64,000 bases of DNA, from positions 59,063-123,062 of the forward strand of contig JAAXZN010000011.1 of assembly GCA_012719855.1 (NCBI GenBank). Reading direction: 5' to 3'. Position numbers and translations under genes: made by a program. Every line of letters begins with the position of its first letter. Position 1 is the first letter of the stretch. The notes under the pieces are model-generated. The model was not told the origin of the DNA and searched no databases. It saw only the letters and a list, made by a program, of their open reading frames with translations. Origin of the DNA: Serratia liquefaciens. GTDB lineage: Bacteria; Pseudomonadota; Gammaproteobacteria; Enterobacterales; Enterobacteriaceae. Shown here piece by piece: positions 1 through 10,071 of this stretch.

Positions 1-169
1 CCGGGATCACGCGGTCTACTGCCGGATGCCAGGTGGGGATTTGGCTGAAGCCTTCCTCAACCACCCAATCAAAACGGATGCCGGGAATGGCCTGCATGGC
101 GTCGGTGAGTGCCGGTAGCGTGTGGAGTACATCCCCCATGGACGAGGTTTTTACAATCAACACCTGCAT
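1..169 (-). CDS. waaC: LPS heptosyltransferase I, N-terminal part (partial, cut by window edge)
   Basis: Only the first 56 codons are present; the gene runs off the left edge of the window. The minus-strand reading starts MQVLIVKTSSMGDVLHTLPA, the characteristic N-terminus of WaaC (RfaC), a GT9 family enzyme that adds the first L-glycero-D-manno-heptose to Kdo2-lipid A on the cytoplasmic side of the inner membrane. The ATG is two bases beyond the waaF stop codon, so the two are almost certainly co-transcribed (hldD-waaF-waaC). The identification rests on the N-terminus alone and on the neighbours. Confidence 0.9.
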   Translation of the reverse strand, partial: MQVLIVKTSSMGDVLHTLPALTDAMQAIPGIRFDWVVEEGFSQIPTWHPAVDRVIP

Positions 170-171
170 GC

Positions 172-1218
172 TTATTCCTCGCTGGCGGCAAGTAACGGCG
201 TCAGCGCGTCCAACACCTGCTGTGGCTGAATATCGATCAGGCTCTGATGGTAACCCTGATCGGCATCGCCTTTGCGTATCTTATGGTAACCGCTGATTAA
301 ACGGATCACTTTGGCCTTGTCGGACAGCGGCGGCGTGAAGTCCGGGCTGCTTGGGCCGTACAAGGCTATCAGCGGTTTATTCAACGCCGCCGCAACGTGC
401 ATCAAACCTGAGTCGTTACTGACCACGGCCGAACAGGAGGCCAACAGGATCACCGCTTGCTCCAGCTGCGTTTCCCCAGCCAGATTCATGCAAAAGCCGC
501 GGGCGTCGTCATCCAGCGCGGCGCGGATCTGCTCACCCGCTTCATTATCCTTGGCGGAACCGAACAGGGCGATTTGATAACCCTGATCGATCAGCTTTTG
601 CGCCAGAGCGGCATAGTGATAATGCGGCCAGCGTTTGGCCGGACCGAACTCGGCACCGGGGCAAAAGCCGATAATCGGCCGATGATCGGTCAGGTTGAAG
701 GCGGCAGTAGTTTCGGCAATCTCTTCGTCGCTGACCTGCAGTTGCGGCCAAAGTAGCGGCTGCGGCAGATCTTCTGCGCGTTGAATACGTTGTTTGTCAT
801 AGGCTAGCGCGACATAGCGCTGCACCATCAGCGGGAAGGCGGCCTTGTCCAATACGCGAATATCATTCAGCAGGCCGTAGCGCATTTCGCCCCGCCAACC
901 GATACGCCGTGGCACCTGGGCAAAGAAAGGAACCAGCGCTGATTTGAAGGAGTTCGGCAACACGTAGGCGCGATCGTATCCGTTGGCGCGCAGGGCATGC
1001 CCCAGACGACGGCGCTCACCGAGCGCCAGCGCGCCGTGGCCTAATGGCATCGACAGGGCTTGGTTGACCTCCGGCATACGCGCCAGCAATGGACGGCACC
1101 AGGCCGGTGCCATCACATCAATTTCTGCCGTCGGGTGCTCGGCCTTCAGGGTGCGGTAGAGACTTTGCGACATCATCATATCGCCAACCCATGAAGGGCC
1201 GATAACCAGTATTTTCAT
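172..1218 (-). CDS. waaF: ADP-heptose--LPS heptosyltransferase II
   Basis: 348 residues, normal length for WaaF (RfaF). It transfers the second heptose of the LPS inner core from ADP-L-glycero-beta-D-manno-heptose. The start MKILVIGPSWVGDMMMSQSL is the WaaF signature. The C-terminal half carries the GT9 nucleotide-sugar region, with FCPGAEFGPAKRWP near residue 185 and SNDSGLMHVAAALNKP near residue 268. It lies between hldD (22 bases upstream), which makes the donor sugar, and waaC, so donor synthesis and both heptose transfers form one operon. Confidence 0.97.
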   Translation of the reverse strand: MKILVIGPSWVGDMMMSQSLYRTLKAEHPTAEIDVMAPAWCRPLLARMPEVNQALSMPLGHGALALGERRRLGHALRANGYDRAYVLPNSFKSALVPFFAQVPRRIGWRGEMRYGLLNDIRVLDKAAFPLMVQRYVALAYDKQRIQRAEDLPQPLLWPQLQVSDEEIAETTAAFNLTDHRPIIGFCPGAEFGPAKRWPHYHYAALAQKLIDQGYQIALFGSAKDNEAGEQIRAALDDDARGFCMNLAGETQLEQAVILLASCSAVVSNDSGLMHVAAALNKPLIALYGPSSPDFTPPLSDKAKVIRLISGYHKIRKGDADQGYHQSLIDIQPQQVLDALTPLLAASEE

Positions 1219-1240
1219 ACCCTACGTTTGTTCCTTCAGC

Positions 1241-2170
1241 TTAGGCGGTGCGGTTTAACCAGGCCATGTACTCTTTCACGCCTTCGGCGACCGTTTTGAA
1301 CGGTGCGTCATAGCCGGCGGCGCGCAGCTTGGTCAGGTCGGCCTGGGTAAACGCCTGGTAACGGCCTTTGAGTTTTTCCGGGAACGGGATGTTTTCCACC
1401 GCGCCTTTCTGATGGAAGTCGACCACCGCGTCGGCCACTGCCTGGAAGGTTTCTGCACGGCCGGTGCCGCAGTTGAAGATGCCGGAGACGCCGCTTTTCC
1501 AGAACCACAGGTTCACTGCCGCTACGTCGCCGACGTAGATGAAATCACGCTTGAAGTTCTGGCTGCCGTCGAACAGTTTCGGGTTCTCGCCGCGGTTGAT
1601 CTGGCTGTTCAGGTGGAATGCCACGCTGGCCATGCCGCCCTTGTGGCCTTCGCGCGGGCCGTAGACGTTGAAGTAACGGAAGCCGCAGATCTGCGAGTCT
1701 GCCTCAGGCAGAATTTCACGCACGTACTGGTCGAACAGGAATTTCGAGTAGCCGTAGACGTTCAGCGGCTCTTCAAACTGGCGTTCTTCGATAAACTCTT
1801 CACGACCGCCGTAGGTGGCTGCAGAAGAGGCGTACAGGAACGGAATTTCGCGATCCAGGCAGTAATGCAGCAGATCTTTGGAGTACTGATAGTTATTGTC
1901 CATCATGTACTTGCCGTCCCACTCGGTGGTGGACGAGCAGGCACCTTCGTGGAAAATCGCGTCGATTTCGCCCAGATCGTCACCGGCCACGATGTTGGCG
2001 ATGAAATCTTCCTTGTCGATATAGTCGGCGATGTCGAGATCGACCAGGTTGGCGAATTTGGTGCCGTCTTTCAGGTTATCTACCACCAGGATATCGCGAT
2101 ACCCTGTGTCATTCAGCGCTTTAATGATATTGCTGCCGATCATGCCGGCGCCACCAGTGACGATAATCAT
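1241..2170 (-). CDS. hldD: ADP-L-glycero-D-manno-heptose 6-epimerase
   Basis: 309 residues, an extended short-chain dehydrogenase. It epimerises ADP-D-glycero-D-manno-heptose at C6 to give the LPS core precursor. The NADP-binding glycine motif TGGAGMIG is at residues 5-12, and the catalytic Tyr-x3-Lys is visible at Y139/K143 in [11 protein letters not shown]. It is first in the hldD-waaF-waaC operon and divergent from kbl. In E. coli the gene (rfaD/htrM) is heat-inducible; I did not identify a clear heat-shock promoter here. A 19-bp palindrome lies 26 bases upstream of the start. Confidence 0.97.
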   Translation of the reverse strand: MIIVTGGAGMIGSNIIKALNDTGYRDILVVDNLKDGTKFANLVDLDIADYIDKEDFIANIVAGDDLGEIDAIFHEGACSSTTEWDGKYMMDNNYQYSKDLLHYCLDREIPFLYASSAATYGGREEFIEERQFEEPLNVYGYSKFLFDQYVREILPEADSQICGFRYFNVYGPREGHKGGMASVAFHLNSQINRGENPKLFDGSQNFKRDFIYVGDVAAVNLWFWKSGVSGIFNCGTGRAETFQAVADAVVDFHQKGAVENIPFPEKLKGRYQAFTQADLTKLRAAGYDAPFKTVAEGVKEYMAWLNRTA

Positions 2171-2195
2171 TGGGTTACCCCTGTTATTCTGCCCG

Positions 2196-2214
2196 GTGGG
2201 ACACGGTGTCCCAC
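2196..2214. repeat. 19-bp palindrome upstream of hldD
   Basis: GTGGGACACGGTGTCCCAC: two 9-base arms that are perfect reverse complements around one central base. It sits 26 bases before the hldD start codon in the hldD-kbl divergent interval. The one-base centre fits a dimeric protein operator better than an RNA hairpin, but a hairpin in the hldD leader is also possible. No regulator is identified. Confidence 0.6.
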
Positions 2215-2287
2215 GCTCAATGCCGCATATAATAGCATTTCATGCCGCTGCAAACATCGGACGGGCTCTGAATATCCCGTGATGTCG

Positions 2288-2301
2288 AGTACTGCAGTAC
2301 T
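2288..2301. repeat. 14-bp palindrome in the hldD-kbl interval
   Basis: AGTACTGCAGTACT is perfectly self-complementary. It lies about 110 bases upstream of the kbl start and 118 upstream of the hldD start. Possible operator; no known regulator assigned. Confidence 0.4.
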
Positions 2302-2410
2302 TTGCCGTGATATCTGCTGCAATTTTCATATTCTCTCCCGCAGATTCTCGTCAGTTTGGTTACAAATCAGTAAAATATGTTGAAAACAGCCCAATCCTGG
2401 AGATAACCGA

Positions 2411-3607
2411 ATGTCCGCGTCTTTTTATCAGCAGTTGGAACAACAGCTTGAGACCACCCGTAGCGAGGGATTGTTCAAAGAAGAGCGCATTATTACCACC
2501 GCTCAACAGGCTGATATTGCCGTAGCTGACGGCAGCCATGTGATCAATTTCTGCGCCAACAATTACCTGGGTCTGGCTAACCATCCGGCGATGATCGCGG
2601 CGGCCAAGGCCGGCATGGACAGCCACGGTTTCGGCATGGCGTCGGTGCGCTTTATTTGCGGCACCCAGGACAGCCATAAACAGCTGGAAAAAAAGCTGGC
2701 CGACTTCCTCGGGATGGAAGATGCCATCCTGTACTCCTCTTGCTTTGACGCCAACGGCGGGTTGTTCGAAACCCTGTTGGGGCCGGAAGACGCCATTATC
2801 TCTGATACCTTGAACCATGCTTCGATCATCGACGGCGTGCGTTTGTGCAAGGCGAAGCGCTACCGTTACGCCAACAATGATATGACTGAACTGGCCGCAC
2901 AACTGAAGCAGGCCAAGGCTGATGGCGCACGCCATATCATGATCGCCACCGATGGCGTGTTCTCGATGGACGGGGTTATCGCCAACCTGAAAGGGGTGTG
3001 TGACCTGGCAGACCAGTACCAGGCGTTGGTAATGGTGGATGATTCCCACGCGGTCGGTTTCGTTGGTGCCAATGGGCGCGGTACCCACGAGTATTGCGAG
3101 GTGATGGGACGCGTAGACATCATTACCGGAACCCTGGGCAAGGCGCTGGGCGGTGCTTCCGGTGGTTATACCGCAGCGAAAAAAGAGGTCGTGGAGTGGC
3201 TGCGTCAGCGTTCGCGTCCTTATCTGTTCTCCAACTCGTTGGCGCCGGCGATTGTCGCTGCGTCGATCAAAGTATTGGAATTGCTGGAGCAGGGCGATGC
3301 ATTGCGCGATCGTCTGTGGGCCAATGCGAGCCTGTTCCGCGAAAAAATGACCGCGGCGGGCTTTGAGCTGGCCGGGGCCGATCACGCCATCATCCCGGTG
3401 ATGTTGGGTGAAGCAAAACTGGCGCAGGAATTCGCCAATGCGTTGCTCAAGGAAGGCATCTATGTGACAGGTTTCTTCTATCCGGTGGTGCCGAAAGGCC
3501 AGGCGCGCATCCGCACCCAGATGTCCGCCGATCACACCCCAGAGCAAATTGAGCGTGCGGTTGCGGCGTTCATTCGTATCGGTAAAGATCTTGGCGTTAT
3601 TGCATAA
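2411..3607 (+). CDS. kbl: glycine C-acetyltransferase (2-amino-3-ketobutyrate CoA ligase)
   Basis: 398 residues, full length. PLP-dependent alpha-oxoamine synthase family. It cleaves 2-amino-3-ketobutyrate with CoA to glycine and acetyl-CoA, the second step of threonine degradation. The PLP-binding lysine is K244 in [16 protein letters not shown], and the cofactor-contacting DDSHAVGF is at residues 210-217. It is followed after 9 bases by tdh, the first-step enzyme, so the two form an operon as in E. coli. Regulation by Lrp/leucine is known in E. coli; I could not confirm a site here. Confidence 0.98.
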   Translation: MSASFYQQLEQQLETTRSEGLFKEERIITTAQQADIAVADGSHVINFCANNYLGLANHPAMIAAAKAGMDSHGFGMASVRFICGTQDSHKQLEKKLADFLGMEDAILYSSCFDANGGLFETLLGPEDAIISDTLNHASIIDGVRLCKAKRYRYANNDMTELAAQLKQAKADGARHIMIATDGVFSMDGVIANLKGVCDLADQYQALVMVDDSHAVGFVGANGRGTHEYCEVMGRVDIITGTLGKALGGASGGYTAAKKEVVEWLRQRSRPYLFSNSLAPAIVAASIKVLELLEQGDALRDRLWANASLFREKMTAAGFELAGADHAIIPVMLGEAKLAQEFANALLKEGIYVTGFFYPVVPKGQARIRTQMSADHTPEQIERAVAAFIRIGKDLGVIA

Positions 3608-3616
3608 GGTAAAACC

Positions 3617-4642
3617 ATGAAAGCATTGTCAAAACTGAAAGCGGAAGAAGGGATTTGGATGACCGATGTGCCTCAGCCGGAGCTGGGCCATAACGACATC
3701 ATGATTAAAATCCGGAAAACCGCGATCTGCGGTACCGATGTTCATATCTATAACTGGGATGAATGGTCACAGAAAACCATCCCGTTGCCTATGGTCGTCG
3801 GCCACGAGTACGTGGGTGAAGTGGTTGCCATCGGCCAGGAAGTCAAAGGGTTCAACGTCGGCGACCGCGTTTCCGGCGAAGGCCATATCACCTGCGGCCA
3901 TTGCCGCAACTGCCGGGGTGGCCGCACTCACCTGTGCCGCAATACCACCGGTGTGGGTGTGAACCGTCCTGGTTCTTTTGCCGAATATCTGGTGATCCCG
4001 GCGTTCAATGCCTTCAAGATCCCGGACAATATCTCCGATGATCTGGCGTCAATCTTCGACCCGTTCGGCAATGCGGTGCACACCGCGCTGTCGTTTGATT
4101 TGGTAGGCGAAGACGTGCTGGTTTCCGGCGCCGGCCCGATTGGCATCATGGCCGCTGCGGTATGCAAGCACGTTGGCGCCCGCCACGTGGTGATTACCGA
4201 CGTCAACGAATACCGTCTGGATCTGGCGCGCAAAATGGGCGTGACCCGCGCGGTGAACGTCAGCAAAGAAAACCTGAACGACGTGATGGCCGAGTTGGGC
4301 ATGACCGAAGGGTTTGACGTAGGGCTGGAAATGTCAGGCGCGCCACCGGCGTTTCGTTCGTTGCTTAACGCGATGAACCACGGTGGACGTATTGCCATGC
4401 TGGGTATTCCACCGTCGGATATGTCGATCGACTGGAATCAGGTGATCTTCAAAGGGCTGTTTATCAAAGGGATTTACGGTCGCGAGATGTTTGAAACCTG
4501 GTATAAGATGGCGGCGCTGATCCAGTCTGGTTTGGATCTGACGCCTATCATTACTCACCGTTTCTCGATCGACCAATTCCAGCAGGGCTTTGACGCCATG
4601 CGCTCCGGCCAGTCCGGCAAAGTGATCCTGAGCTGGGATTAA
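3617..4642 (+). CDS. tdh: L-threonine 3-dehydrogenase
   Basis: 341 residues, zinc-dependent medium-chain dehydrogenase. It oxidises threonine with NAD+ to 2-amino-3-ketobutyrate, which Kbl then cleaves. The catalytic zinc ligand is C38 in AICGTDVH, followed by GHE near residue 63. The structural zinc cysteines are in [15 protein letters not shown] (about residues 93-107). The nucleotide-binding motif is [10 protein letters not shown] near residue 171. Second gene of kbl-tdh, ending in a strong hairpin shared with yibQ. Confidence 0.98.
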   Translation: MKALSKLKAEEGIWMTDVPQPELGHNDIMIKIRKTAICGTDVHIYNWDEWSQKTIPLPMVVGHEYVGEVVAIGQEVKGFNVGDRVSGEGHITCGHCRNCRGGRTHLCRNTTGVGVNRPGSFAEYLVIPAFNAFKIPDNISDDLASIFDPFGNAVHTALSFDLVGEDVLVSGAGPIGIMAAAVCKHVGARHVVITDVNEYRLDLARKMGVTRAVNVSKENLNDVMAELGMTEGFDVGLEMSGAPPAFRSLLNAMNHGGRIAMLGIPPSDMSIDWNQVIFKGLFIKGIYGREMFETWYKMAALIQSGLDLTPIITHRFSIDQFQQGFDAMRSGQSGKVILSWD

Positions 4643-4650
4643 CCGTAAAA

Positions 4651-4670
4651 AGGGCCGGAATGCCGGCCCT
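4651..4670. terminator. bidirectional terminator between tdh and yibQ
   Basis: AGGGCCGG aa TGCCGGCCCT-type hairpin with an 8-bp GC stem. It is followed on the plus strand by GATTTT and on the minus strand by TTTTTACGG, so it can end both converging transcripts. Confidence 0.85.
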
Positions 4671-4674
4671 GATT

Positions 4675-5658
4675 TTACGCTTTGGGTTTATCTGGCGTTG
4701 AGTCCGTCCAGCGCTGCCACTGACGTTTAATAAAGGTCACGGCCGGCGACTGGGTCACGCTTTCGCCGATCACGTTCATGACCTTGCCCGCGTTGACTTT
4801 TTCCTTCGGCAACTTGACCTTACACTGTTTTATCCCGCCATTGAACGGGTTCTTCGGCTGCGGTTTCTGCGGCTTGATCGGTGGTGGGACATAGCTGCCG
4901 CCACTGCCGCCGCCCTGTGGTTCGTTCAGCAGCGAGCTGGGTTTCACCAGTACGATGTCGCTCGGCAGCGTGGGCAGCATTTGCTGCAGCACTTTCACCG
5001 TCGCCGGGCGCGGATGACCAATGGCGATAGCGGAACCGTTGCGCCGCGCTAATTCGACGGCCCGGTTGAACTGGCGGCGGATATCGGCTTCGTTGGCCGT
5101 GTCGTCCAGGAACACCTTACGCTTGATCACCTTCACATGGGTACCGGCCGCCGCTCGGGTGGCCTGGCTGTTGCCGATGGTCATGCTGTCGAGGAAATAG
5201 AGTTGGTAGCTGTCGAGCGCCTGCATGACTTTTTGCATACCGGGCAGACTGGAGGTCATGGCGCTGCCCATGTGGTTATTCATACCCACCGCATAGGGCA
5301 CTTTATTGACCGCATTGCGGATAATGCGCTGGATCTCTTCGCTGCTCATGGAAGGCTGTAGCGTGTCGCGCTCCAGCGGTTGCTTGCTGAGCGGCGCCAT
5401 CGGCATGTGGATCAGCACTTCACGCCCCTGACTGTGAGCGCGGGTAGCCATTAAACGGGCATGGGGGGCATTGGGCAGCACCGCGACGGAGATGGCCGTC
5501 GGCATTTGCAGCACCGCACCCTCTTCGTGCGGGCGATAACCCACGTCATCGATGACAATGGAGAGTTTCCCTGCCTGTGCGGCGCAGACCTGCAGCAGAC
5601 AGCCAATCAAGACGGCAGTACGGATTTTGTTATAGCGCAAATCTATCTTCCCAACCAC
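4675..5658 (-). CDS. yibQ: divergent polysaccharide deacetylase family periplasmic protein YibQ
   Basis: 327 residues starting at a GTG that overlaps the end of envC by 16 bases, implying translational coupling. A signal peptide (hydrophobic AVLIGCLLQVC, then AAQAGK) precedes KLSIVIDDVGYRP, the first motif of the divergent polysaccharide deacetylase family (PF04748). MNNHMGSAMT and AIAIGHPRP are the other conserved metal-site-like segments. The C-terminal third is proline/glycine-rich and then basic, and is not conserved with E. coli YibQ. Catalytic activity is not established for the family. Linkage to envC suggests a cell-wall role. Confidence 0.92.
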   Translation of the reverse strand: MVGKIDLRYNKIRTAVLIGCLLQVCAAQAGKLSIVIDDVGYRPHEEGAVLQMPTAISVAVLPNAPHARLMATRAHSQGREVLIHMPMAPLSKQPLERDTLQPSMSSEEIQRIIRNAVNKVPYAVGMNNHMGSAMTSSLPGMQKVMQALDSYQLYFLDSMTIGNSQATRAAAGTHVKVIKRKVFLDDTANEADIRRQFNRAVELARRNGSAIAIGHPRPATVKVLQQMLPTLPSDIVLVKPSSLLNEPQGGGSGGSYVPPPIKPQKPQPKNPFNGGIKQCKVKLPKEKVNAGKVMNVIGESVTQSPAVTFIKRQWQRWTDSTPDKPKA

Positions 5659-6977
5659 GGTAGTGGGTTAACGGCCTGACCCTGGCGACGAATTTCGAAA
5701 TAGAGCGACGGCGTTCCCTGGCCTCCGCTGGTGCCTACCAGGGCTATCGGCTGGCCGGCGCGTACCTGCGCCCCTACGTTGACCAACGCGCTTTGGTTGT
5801 AGCCATACAGGCTCATGTCACCCTTACCGTGTTCGATGACGACAACCAGGCCATAGCCCTGCAGCCAGTCGGCCAGCAGCACGCGACCGTCGGCGATAGC
5901 TTTTACTTCACTGCCTTCGGCGGCGGAGATCACCATGCCTTTCCAGCGTAGTTCGCCTTGCAGCTGTTCACCAAAACCATGCAAAGTACGACCGCGTACC
6001 GGCCATATTGCCTGCCCACCCGGTCTGCCAAGACCGCCGGTACGGGCCATCAGTGAGCGGTCGGCTTCGCTTGGCTTATAGCTGGTGCCGGTTTTCTTCG
6101 CCTGCTGTTCTTTGACGCGAACCTGCTCGCGTACTTTGGCGGCCTCACGCGCTTCGCGTTCCGCTCGGGCACGGGCTTCTCTTTCGGCCCGGGCAATCTT
6201 GTCGCGCATCCGGGTTTCGTTCTGGCGCAGTTCCACCAGGCGCTGCTGATCTTTTTCCAGCGAGGCTTCCAGCGCGGTCAGCGTTTTCTTACGTGCGCCG
6301 CGTGCCTGCTCCAGCTTCTGCTGCTGAGTTTGTTGTTCGCCTAGCAGCGATTTCTGTTGGCCCTGTTTGGCCACCAGCGTGGTTTTTTGCTTTGCCAGCT
6401 CGGCGCGGGTTTGCTTCAGTTCTTCAATGGTTTGCTGACGCGCGTCGTTCAGGTAGCCGAAGTAAGCCAAAATACGCTCGCTACGCTGGCTCTCCTCACC
6501 GCTGAGGATCAATTGCACGGCGCTGTGCTGGCCCTGGCGGAAGGCGGCATCAAGCTGTTTGGCGAGGATTTCCTGCTGGGTGGATTGCTGTTTTTGCAGC
6601 TTGGCGATTGAGGCATTCAGGCCGGAGATATCTTTCCCCAGTTGGCTCAATGTGCCCTGGGTGTCACGCAGCAGGCGGCTGGCCTGCGCGATGGTTTTTT
6701 CTTGCTGCTTAAGCTGATCCTGCAATGAGCTGCGCTGCTGCTGCTGCTGCTTAACCGCCTTTTCTTTCTCGGCGATGCTTTGCTGGATGTCTTTGAGCTG
6801 GGATTTATTGTCTTCCGCCGCCTGGCTGGCTAACGGCAACAACAAGACGCCAGCGTAAAATACGCTGGCGCACAGGGTGGTCAACTTCCTTGGCGCGGTG
6901 CGTTCAGGCAGCGGCTGGCTGCCTGGGTTTGCGCTTCGGGTTACCCTTGATAGTGCAAAAAACGCCTTTTCCCTCAT
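5643..6977 (-). CDS. envC: murein hydrolase activator EnvC
   Basis: 444 residues. After an N-terminal signal segment (hydrophobic near residues 38-53, ending ASQA) there is a long coiled coil rich in Gln, Lys and Arg (about 55-290). A C-terminal LytM (M23-like) domain follows, beginning near RTLHGFGEQLQGEL. The LytM domain is degenerate as in E. coli EnvC, which has no hydrolase activity itself but activates the amidases AmiA and AmiB at the division septum. The N-terminus is about 25 residues longer than E. coli EnvC; a later start is possible. It lies 9 bases after gpmI and overlaps yibQ, giving gpmI-envC-yibQ. Confidence 0.95.
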   Translation of the reverse strand: MREKAFFALSRVTRSANPGSQPLPERTAPRKLTTLCASVFYAGVLLLPLASQAAEDNKSQLKDIQQSIAEKEKAVKQQQQQRSSLQDQLKQQEKTIAQASRLLRDTQGTLSQLGKDISGLNASIAKLQKQQSTQQEILAKQLDAAFRQGQHSAVQLILSGEESQRSERILAYFGYLNDARQQTIEELKQTRAELAKQKTTLVAKQGQQKSLLGEQQTQQQKLEQARGARKKTLTALEASLEKDQQRLVELRQNETRMRDKIARAEREARARAEREAREAAKVREQVRVKEQQAKKTGTSYKPSEADRSLMARTGGLGRPGGQAIWPVRGRTLHGFGEQLQGELRWKGMVISAAEGSEVKAIADGRVLLADWLQGYGLVVVIEHGKGDMSLYGYNQSALVNVGAQVRAGQPIALVGTSGGQGTPSLYFEIRRQGQAVNPLPWLGR

Positions 6978-6986
6978 AAGGAAGGA

Positions 6987-8531
6987 TTATTCCACGATGA
7001 ACAGCGGCTTACCAGTCATCTCTTGCGGGATTTCCATTCCCATCAGCGTCAGCATGGTCGGCGCGATGTCCGAAAGCTTGCCGCCGTTGACTGCGCGGGC
7101 AGGCTTGCCGATGTAAATCAGCGGCACCGGAAGGCTGGTGTGGGCGGTGTGCGCCTGACCGGTCGCCGGATCGCGCATTTGTTCGGCATTACCGTGGTCG
7201 GCGGTGATCAGCAGCTGCCCGTCGACGGCTTTCACCGCTTCGACGACCTGGGCGATGCAGCCGTCCAGAGTTTCCACCGCTTTTACCGCCGCGTCGTAAA
7301 CCCCGGTATGACCCACCATATCGCCATTGGGATAGTTGCAGATGATGGCGTCGTACTTGCCGCTGTTAATGGCGGTCAGCAGTTTGTCGGTCAGCTCGGC
7401 GGCGCTCATTTCTGGCTGCAGATCGTAGGTCGCGACCTTCGGTGAGTTGATCAGCACACGTTCCTCCCCGGTAAATGGCTCTTCAACGCCGCCGTTATAG
7501 AAGAAGGTGACGTGGGCGTATTTTTCGGTTTCCGAAATGCGCAGCTGGGTTTTGTCGTGCTTCATTAACCATTCGCCGAAGGTGTTGTTCAACGATGCCG
7601 GCGGATAGGCGCAGGGAACTTTGATGTCGGCGGCGTATTCGGTCAGCATCACGAAATCACCAAAGTTAATGACTTTGGCACGTGGGAAACCGTCGAAATC
7701 CGTATTCACGAAGGCACGAACGATCTGGCGTGCGCGATCGGCGCGGAAGTTCATGAAAATCAGCGCGTCACCGTCGTGCAATTCGGCAGTGGCCTCCCCG
7801 GCAGCCTGGAGAACGGTCGGCTTGACGAACTCGTCGTTCTCGCCACGCAGGTAAGCGGCCTGCAGGGCAGCAACGGCGTTGTCGGCGACAAAGTCGCCTT
7901 TGGCCTGGGTCAGTAAATCATAAGCCAGTTGAACGCGATCCCAGCGGTTGTCGCGGTCCATGGCATAGTAACGGCCGATCAGCGATGCGATACGCCCGCA
8001 GCCCAGGCTGGCAAAGGCATCGCTAAAGCGTTGCAAGGAGGTTTCAGCACTGCGCGGCGGAGTATCACGACCGTCGAGGAAGGCATGCAGGTAAACGGTC
8101 TTGGCGCCGCGCTGCGAGGCCAGTTCAATCATGGCCAGAATATGATCTTCGTGGCTGTGTACGCCACCCGGCGACAGCAGCCCCATGATATGCACCGCTT
8201 TGCCGGCCTGTACGGCCTTGTCGACCGCTGCCGTCAACGTTGGATTCGCGAAGAAATCACCTTCTTTGATTTCTTTATCCAACCGGGTCAGATCCTGATA
8301 AACGATACGGCCGGCTCCCAGGTTAACGTGGCCGACTTCCGAATTGCCCATCTGACCGTCAGGCAGGCCAACATCCAGCCCGGACGCGGCGATCAGCGTG
8401 TGTGGCTGCTGTTGCCACAGGCGATCCATCACCGGCGTTTTGGCGTTCAGAATGGCGTTGTCCTGTTGCTCCTCGCGGTGGCCGTACCCGTCCAGGATCA
8501 CCAGTACCATCGGTTTTTTGTTGCTCGACAT
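6987..8531 (-). CDS. gpmI: 2,3-bisphosphoglycerate-independent phosphoglycerate mutase
   Basis: 514 residues, alkaline-phosphatase superfamily, manganese-dependent. It interconverts 3- and 2-phosphoglycerate in glycolysis. D14 in VILDGYGHR and the phosphoserine nucleophile S64 in [12 protein letters not shown] are in place, and [11 protein letters not shown] near residue 445 carries C-terminal metal ligands. First gene of gpmI-envC-yibQ. Its leader contains a 13-bp perfect inverted repeat starting 29 bases before the start codon. Confidence 0.98.
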   Translation of the reverse strand: MSSNKKPMVLVILDGYGHREEQQDNAILNAKTPVMDRLWQQQPHTLIAASGLDVGLPDGQMGNSEVGHVNLGAGRIVYQDLTRLDKEIKEGDFFANPTLTAAVDKAVQAGKAVHIMGLLSPGGVHSHEDHILAMIELASQRGAKTVYLHAFLDGRDTPPRSAETSLQRFSDAFASLGCGRIASLIGRYYAMDRDNRWDRVQLAYDLLTQAKGDFVADNAVAALQAAYLRGENDEFVKPTVLQAAGEATAELHDGDALIFMNFRADRARQIVRAFVNTDFDGFPRAKVINFGDFVMLTEYAADIKVPCAYPPASLNNTFGEWLMKHDKTQLRISETEKYAHVTFFYNGGVEEPFTGEERVLINSPKVATYDLQPEMSAAELTDKLLTAINSGKYDAIICNYPNGDMVGHTGVYDAAVKAVETLDGCIAQVVEAVKAVDGQLLITADHGNAEQMRDPATGQAHTAHTSLPVPLIYIGKPARAVNGGKLSDIAPTMLTLMGMEIPQEMTGKPLFIVE

Positions 8532-8560
8532 TGCATTAACCTCGTTATGAATTTTAAGTT

Positions 8561-8602
8561 GTGAATAGCCATCTGCCCGGTGCCGGAGTGATGGCTATTC
8601 AC
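8561..8602. repeat. 13-bp perfect inverted repeat in the gpmI leader
   Basis: GTGAATAGCCATC (8561-8573) and GATGGCTATTCAC (8590-8602) are exact reverse complements around a 16-base loop. It would form a very stable hairpin in the gpmI 5' UTR (minus strand). No T-tract follows on that side, so it looks like a leader structure rather than a terminator. Confidence 0.7.
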
Positions 8603-8829
8603 CCTAAAAACCGACCGATTTTACAACGCCGACGGTTAAAAAGAGCCCAGAGAGATCAAAGTTGCGGTCAACAACGGCGGCTTTTAGGCTGTGGCGCAGA
8701 GAATTTCTCAGCGTAGCCCGCAGTTTCTGCACTAGCACTTGCTTATTGGCTGTATTTGCTGCACTCGGCAGGTATACTCTGGAACCTTGAGTTATTTTTT
8801 CCTTAAACTGACGGGAGTTGTTACACCCC

Positions 8830-9264
8830 ATGCTGCAAGAAATTATGCAATTCGTTAGCAAGCATCCCATACTGAGCCTGGCCTGGATCGCCCTGCTGGT
8901 TGCGGTGATCGTCATGACGTTCAAGAGCAGTTTCTCCAAGGTGAAAGAGATCACCCGCGGTGAAGCCACCCGACTGATTAATAAAGAAGATGCCGTTGTG
9001 GTGGATACCCGCAGCCGTGATGATTTCCGCAGAGGCCACCTGGCCAACGCCATTAACCTGACCGCAAGCGAAATCAAAAGCGGCAGCCTGGGCGAGTTGG
9101 AAAAACACAAGGCTCAGCCGATCATCGTGGTTTGTGCCAACGGCACCACTTCCCGCGAGCCGGCAGAAAACCTCCACAAGGCGGGTTTCGAAAACGTCAC
9201 CACGCTGAAGGACGGGATTGCCGGCTGGAGCGGGGAAAACCTGCCTTTAGTGCGCGGTAAGTAA
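8830..9264 (+). CDS. yibN: membrane-anchored rhodanese-like protein YibN
   Basis: 144 residues from the ATG at 8830, matching the E. coli YibN N-terminus (LQEIMQFV...HPILS); a TTG at 8818 is an alternative. One N-terminal membrane segment (about residues 12-30) is followed by a cytoplasmic rhodanese domain. C102 is at the active-loop position ([13 protein letters not shown]), whereas E. coli YibN reads GSGMQC with its cysteine displaced, so catalytic competence may differ. It starts the yibN-grxC-secB-gpsA run. Confidence 0.93.
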   Translation: MLQEIMQFVSKHPILSLAWIALLVAVIVMTFKSSFSKVKEITRGEATRLINKEDAVVVDTRSRDDFRRGHLANAINLTASEIKSGSLGELEKHKAQPIIVVCANGTTSREPAENLHKAGFENVTTLKDGIAGWSGENLPLVRGK

Positions 9265-9292
9265 TTATTTAACGTATTTGAGGTGGTAATCC

Positions 9293-9541
9293 ATGGCTAA
9301 CATTGATATCTACACCAAAGCGACCTGCCCGTTCTGCCATCGCGCCAAAGCGCTGCTGAACAGCAAGGGCGCCGCGTTTAACGAAATCGCCATCGATGGC
9401 GATAATGAAAAACGCGAAGCGATGATTGCGCGCAGTGGGCGCACCACCGTGCCTCAGATTTTCATCGATGGCCAACATATCGGCGGCTGCGATGATTTAT
9501 ATGAACTCGATGCTCGTGGTGGTCTGGATCCGCTGCTTTAA
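9293..9541 (+). CDS. grxC: glutaredoxin 3
   Basis: 82 residues. Dithiol glutaredoxin with the active site CPFC at residues 12-15. The TVPQIFIDGQHIGGCDDL segment (from about residue 51) is the glutathione-binding cis-proline region. It reduces protein disulfides and glutathione mixed disulfides in the cytoplasm. It lies 28 bases after yibN and 59 before secB, as in E. coli. Confidence 0.98.
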   Translation: MANIDIYTKATCPFCHRAKALLNSKGAAFNEIAIDGDNEKREAMIARSGRTTVPQIFIDGQHIGGCDDLYELDARGGLDPLL

Positions 9542-9600
9542 GCGGGCCGCTACCGGTTACTGAGTGTCAATAAGGACGTTTAACCAAGGGTATTACACAC

Positions 9601-10071
9601 ATGTCAGAACAAAACAGCACAGAGATGGCTTTCCAGATTCAGCGCATTTACACCAAGGATATCTCCTTCGAAGCGCCAAAAGCGCCGCAGGTTTTCCAGC
9701 AGGAATGGCAGCCAGAAGTTAAACTGGATCTAGATACCGCTTCCAGCCAGTTGGCTGACGAAGTGTATGAGGTTGTACTGCGCGTAACCGTGACGGCGTC
9801 TCTGGGCGAAGAAACTGCGTTCCTGTGTGAAGTGCAGCAGGCGGGCATCTTCTCTGTAGCAGGCATCGACGGCACGCAGCTGGCGCATTGCCTGGGCGCA
9901 TACTGCCCGAACATTCTGTTCCCGTATGCGCGTGAGTGCATCACCAGCCTGGTTTCTCGCGGTACATTCCCGCAACTGAACCTGGCACCGGTTAACTTTG
10001 ACGCGCTGTTCATGAACTATCTGCAGCAGCAGGCGGAAGGCGAAGGTGCCGCACCACATCAGGATGCCTGA
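9601..10071 (+). CDS. secB: protein-export chaperone SecB
   Basis: 156 residues, acidic, full length. Tetrameric cytoplasmic chaperone that keeps preproteins unfolded and hands them to SecA. The N-terminal region [20 protein letters not shown] is strongly conserved. Its TGA overlaps the gpsA ATG (ATGA at 10071), so gpsA translation is probably coupled. Confidence 0.98.
   Translation: MSEQNSTEMAFQIQRIYTKDISFEAPKAPQVFQQEWQPEVKLDLDTASSQLADEVYEVVLRVTVTASLGEETAFLCEVQQAGIFSVAGIDGTQLAHCLGAYCPNILFPYARECITSLVSRGTFPQLNLAPVNFDALFMNYLQQQAEGEGAAPHQDA

Noticed and set aside
1412..2383. 323-codon open frame antisense to hldD
   Set aside because: Shadow of a well-conserved gene; no ribosome site or family features.
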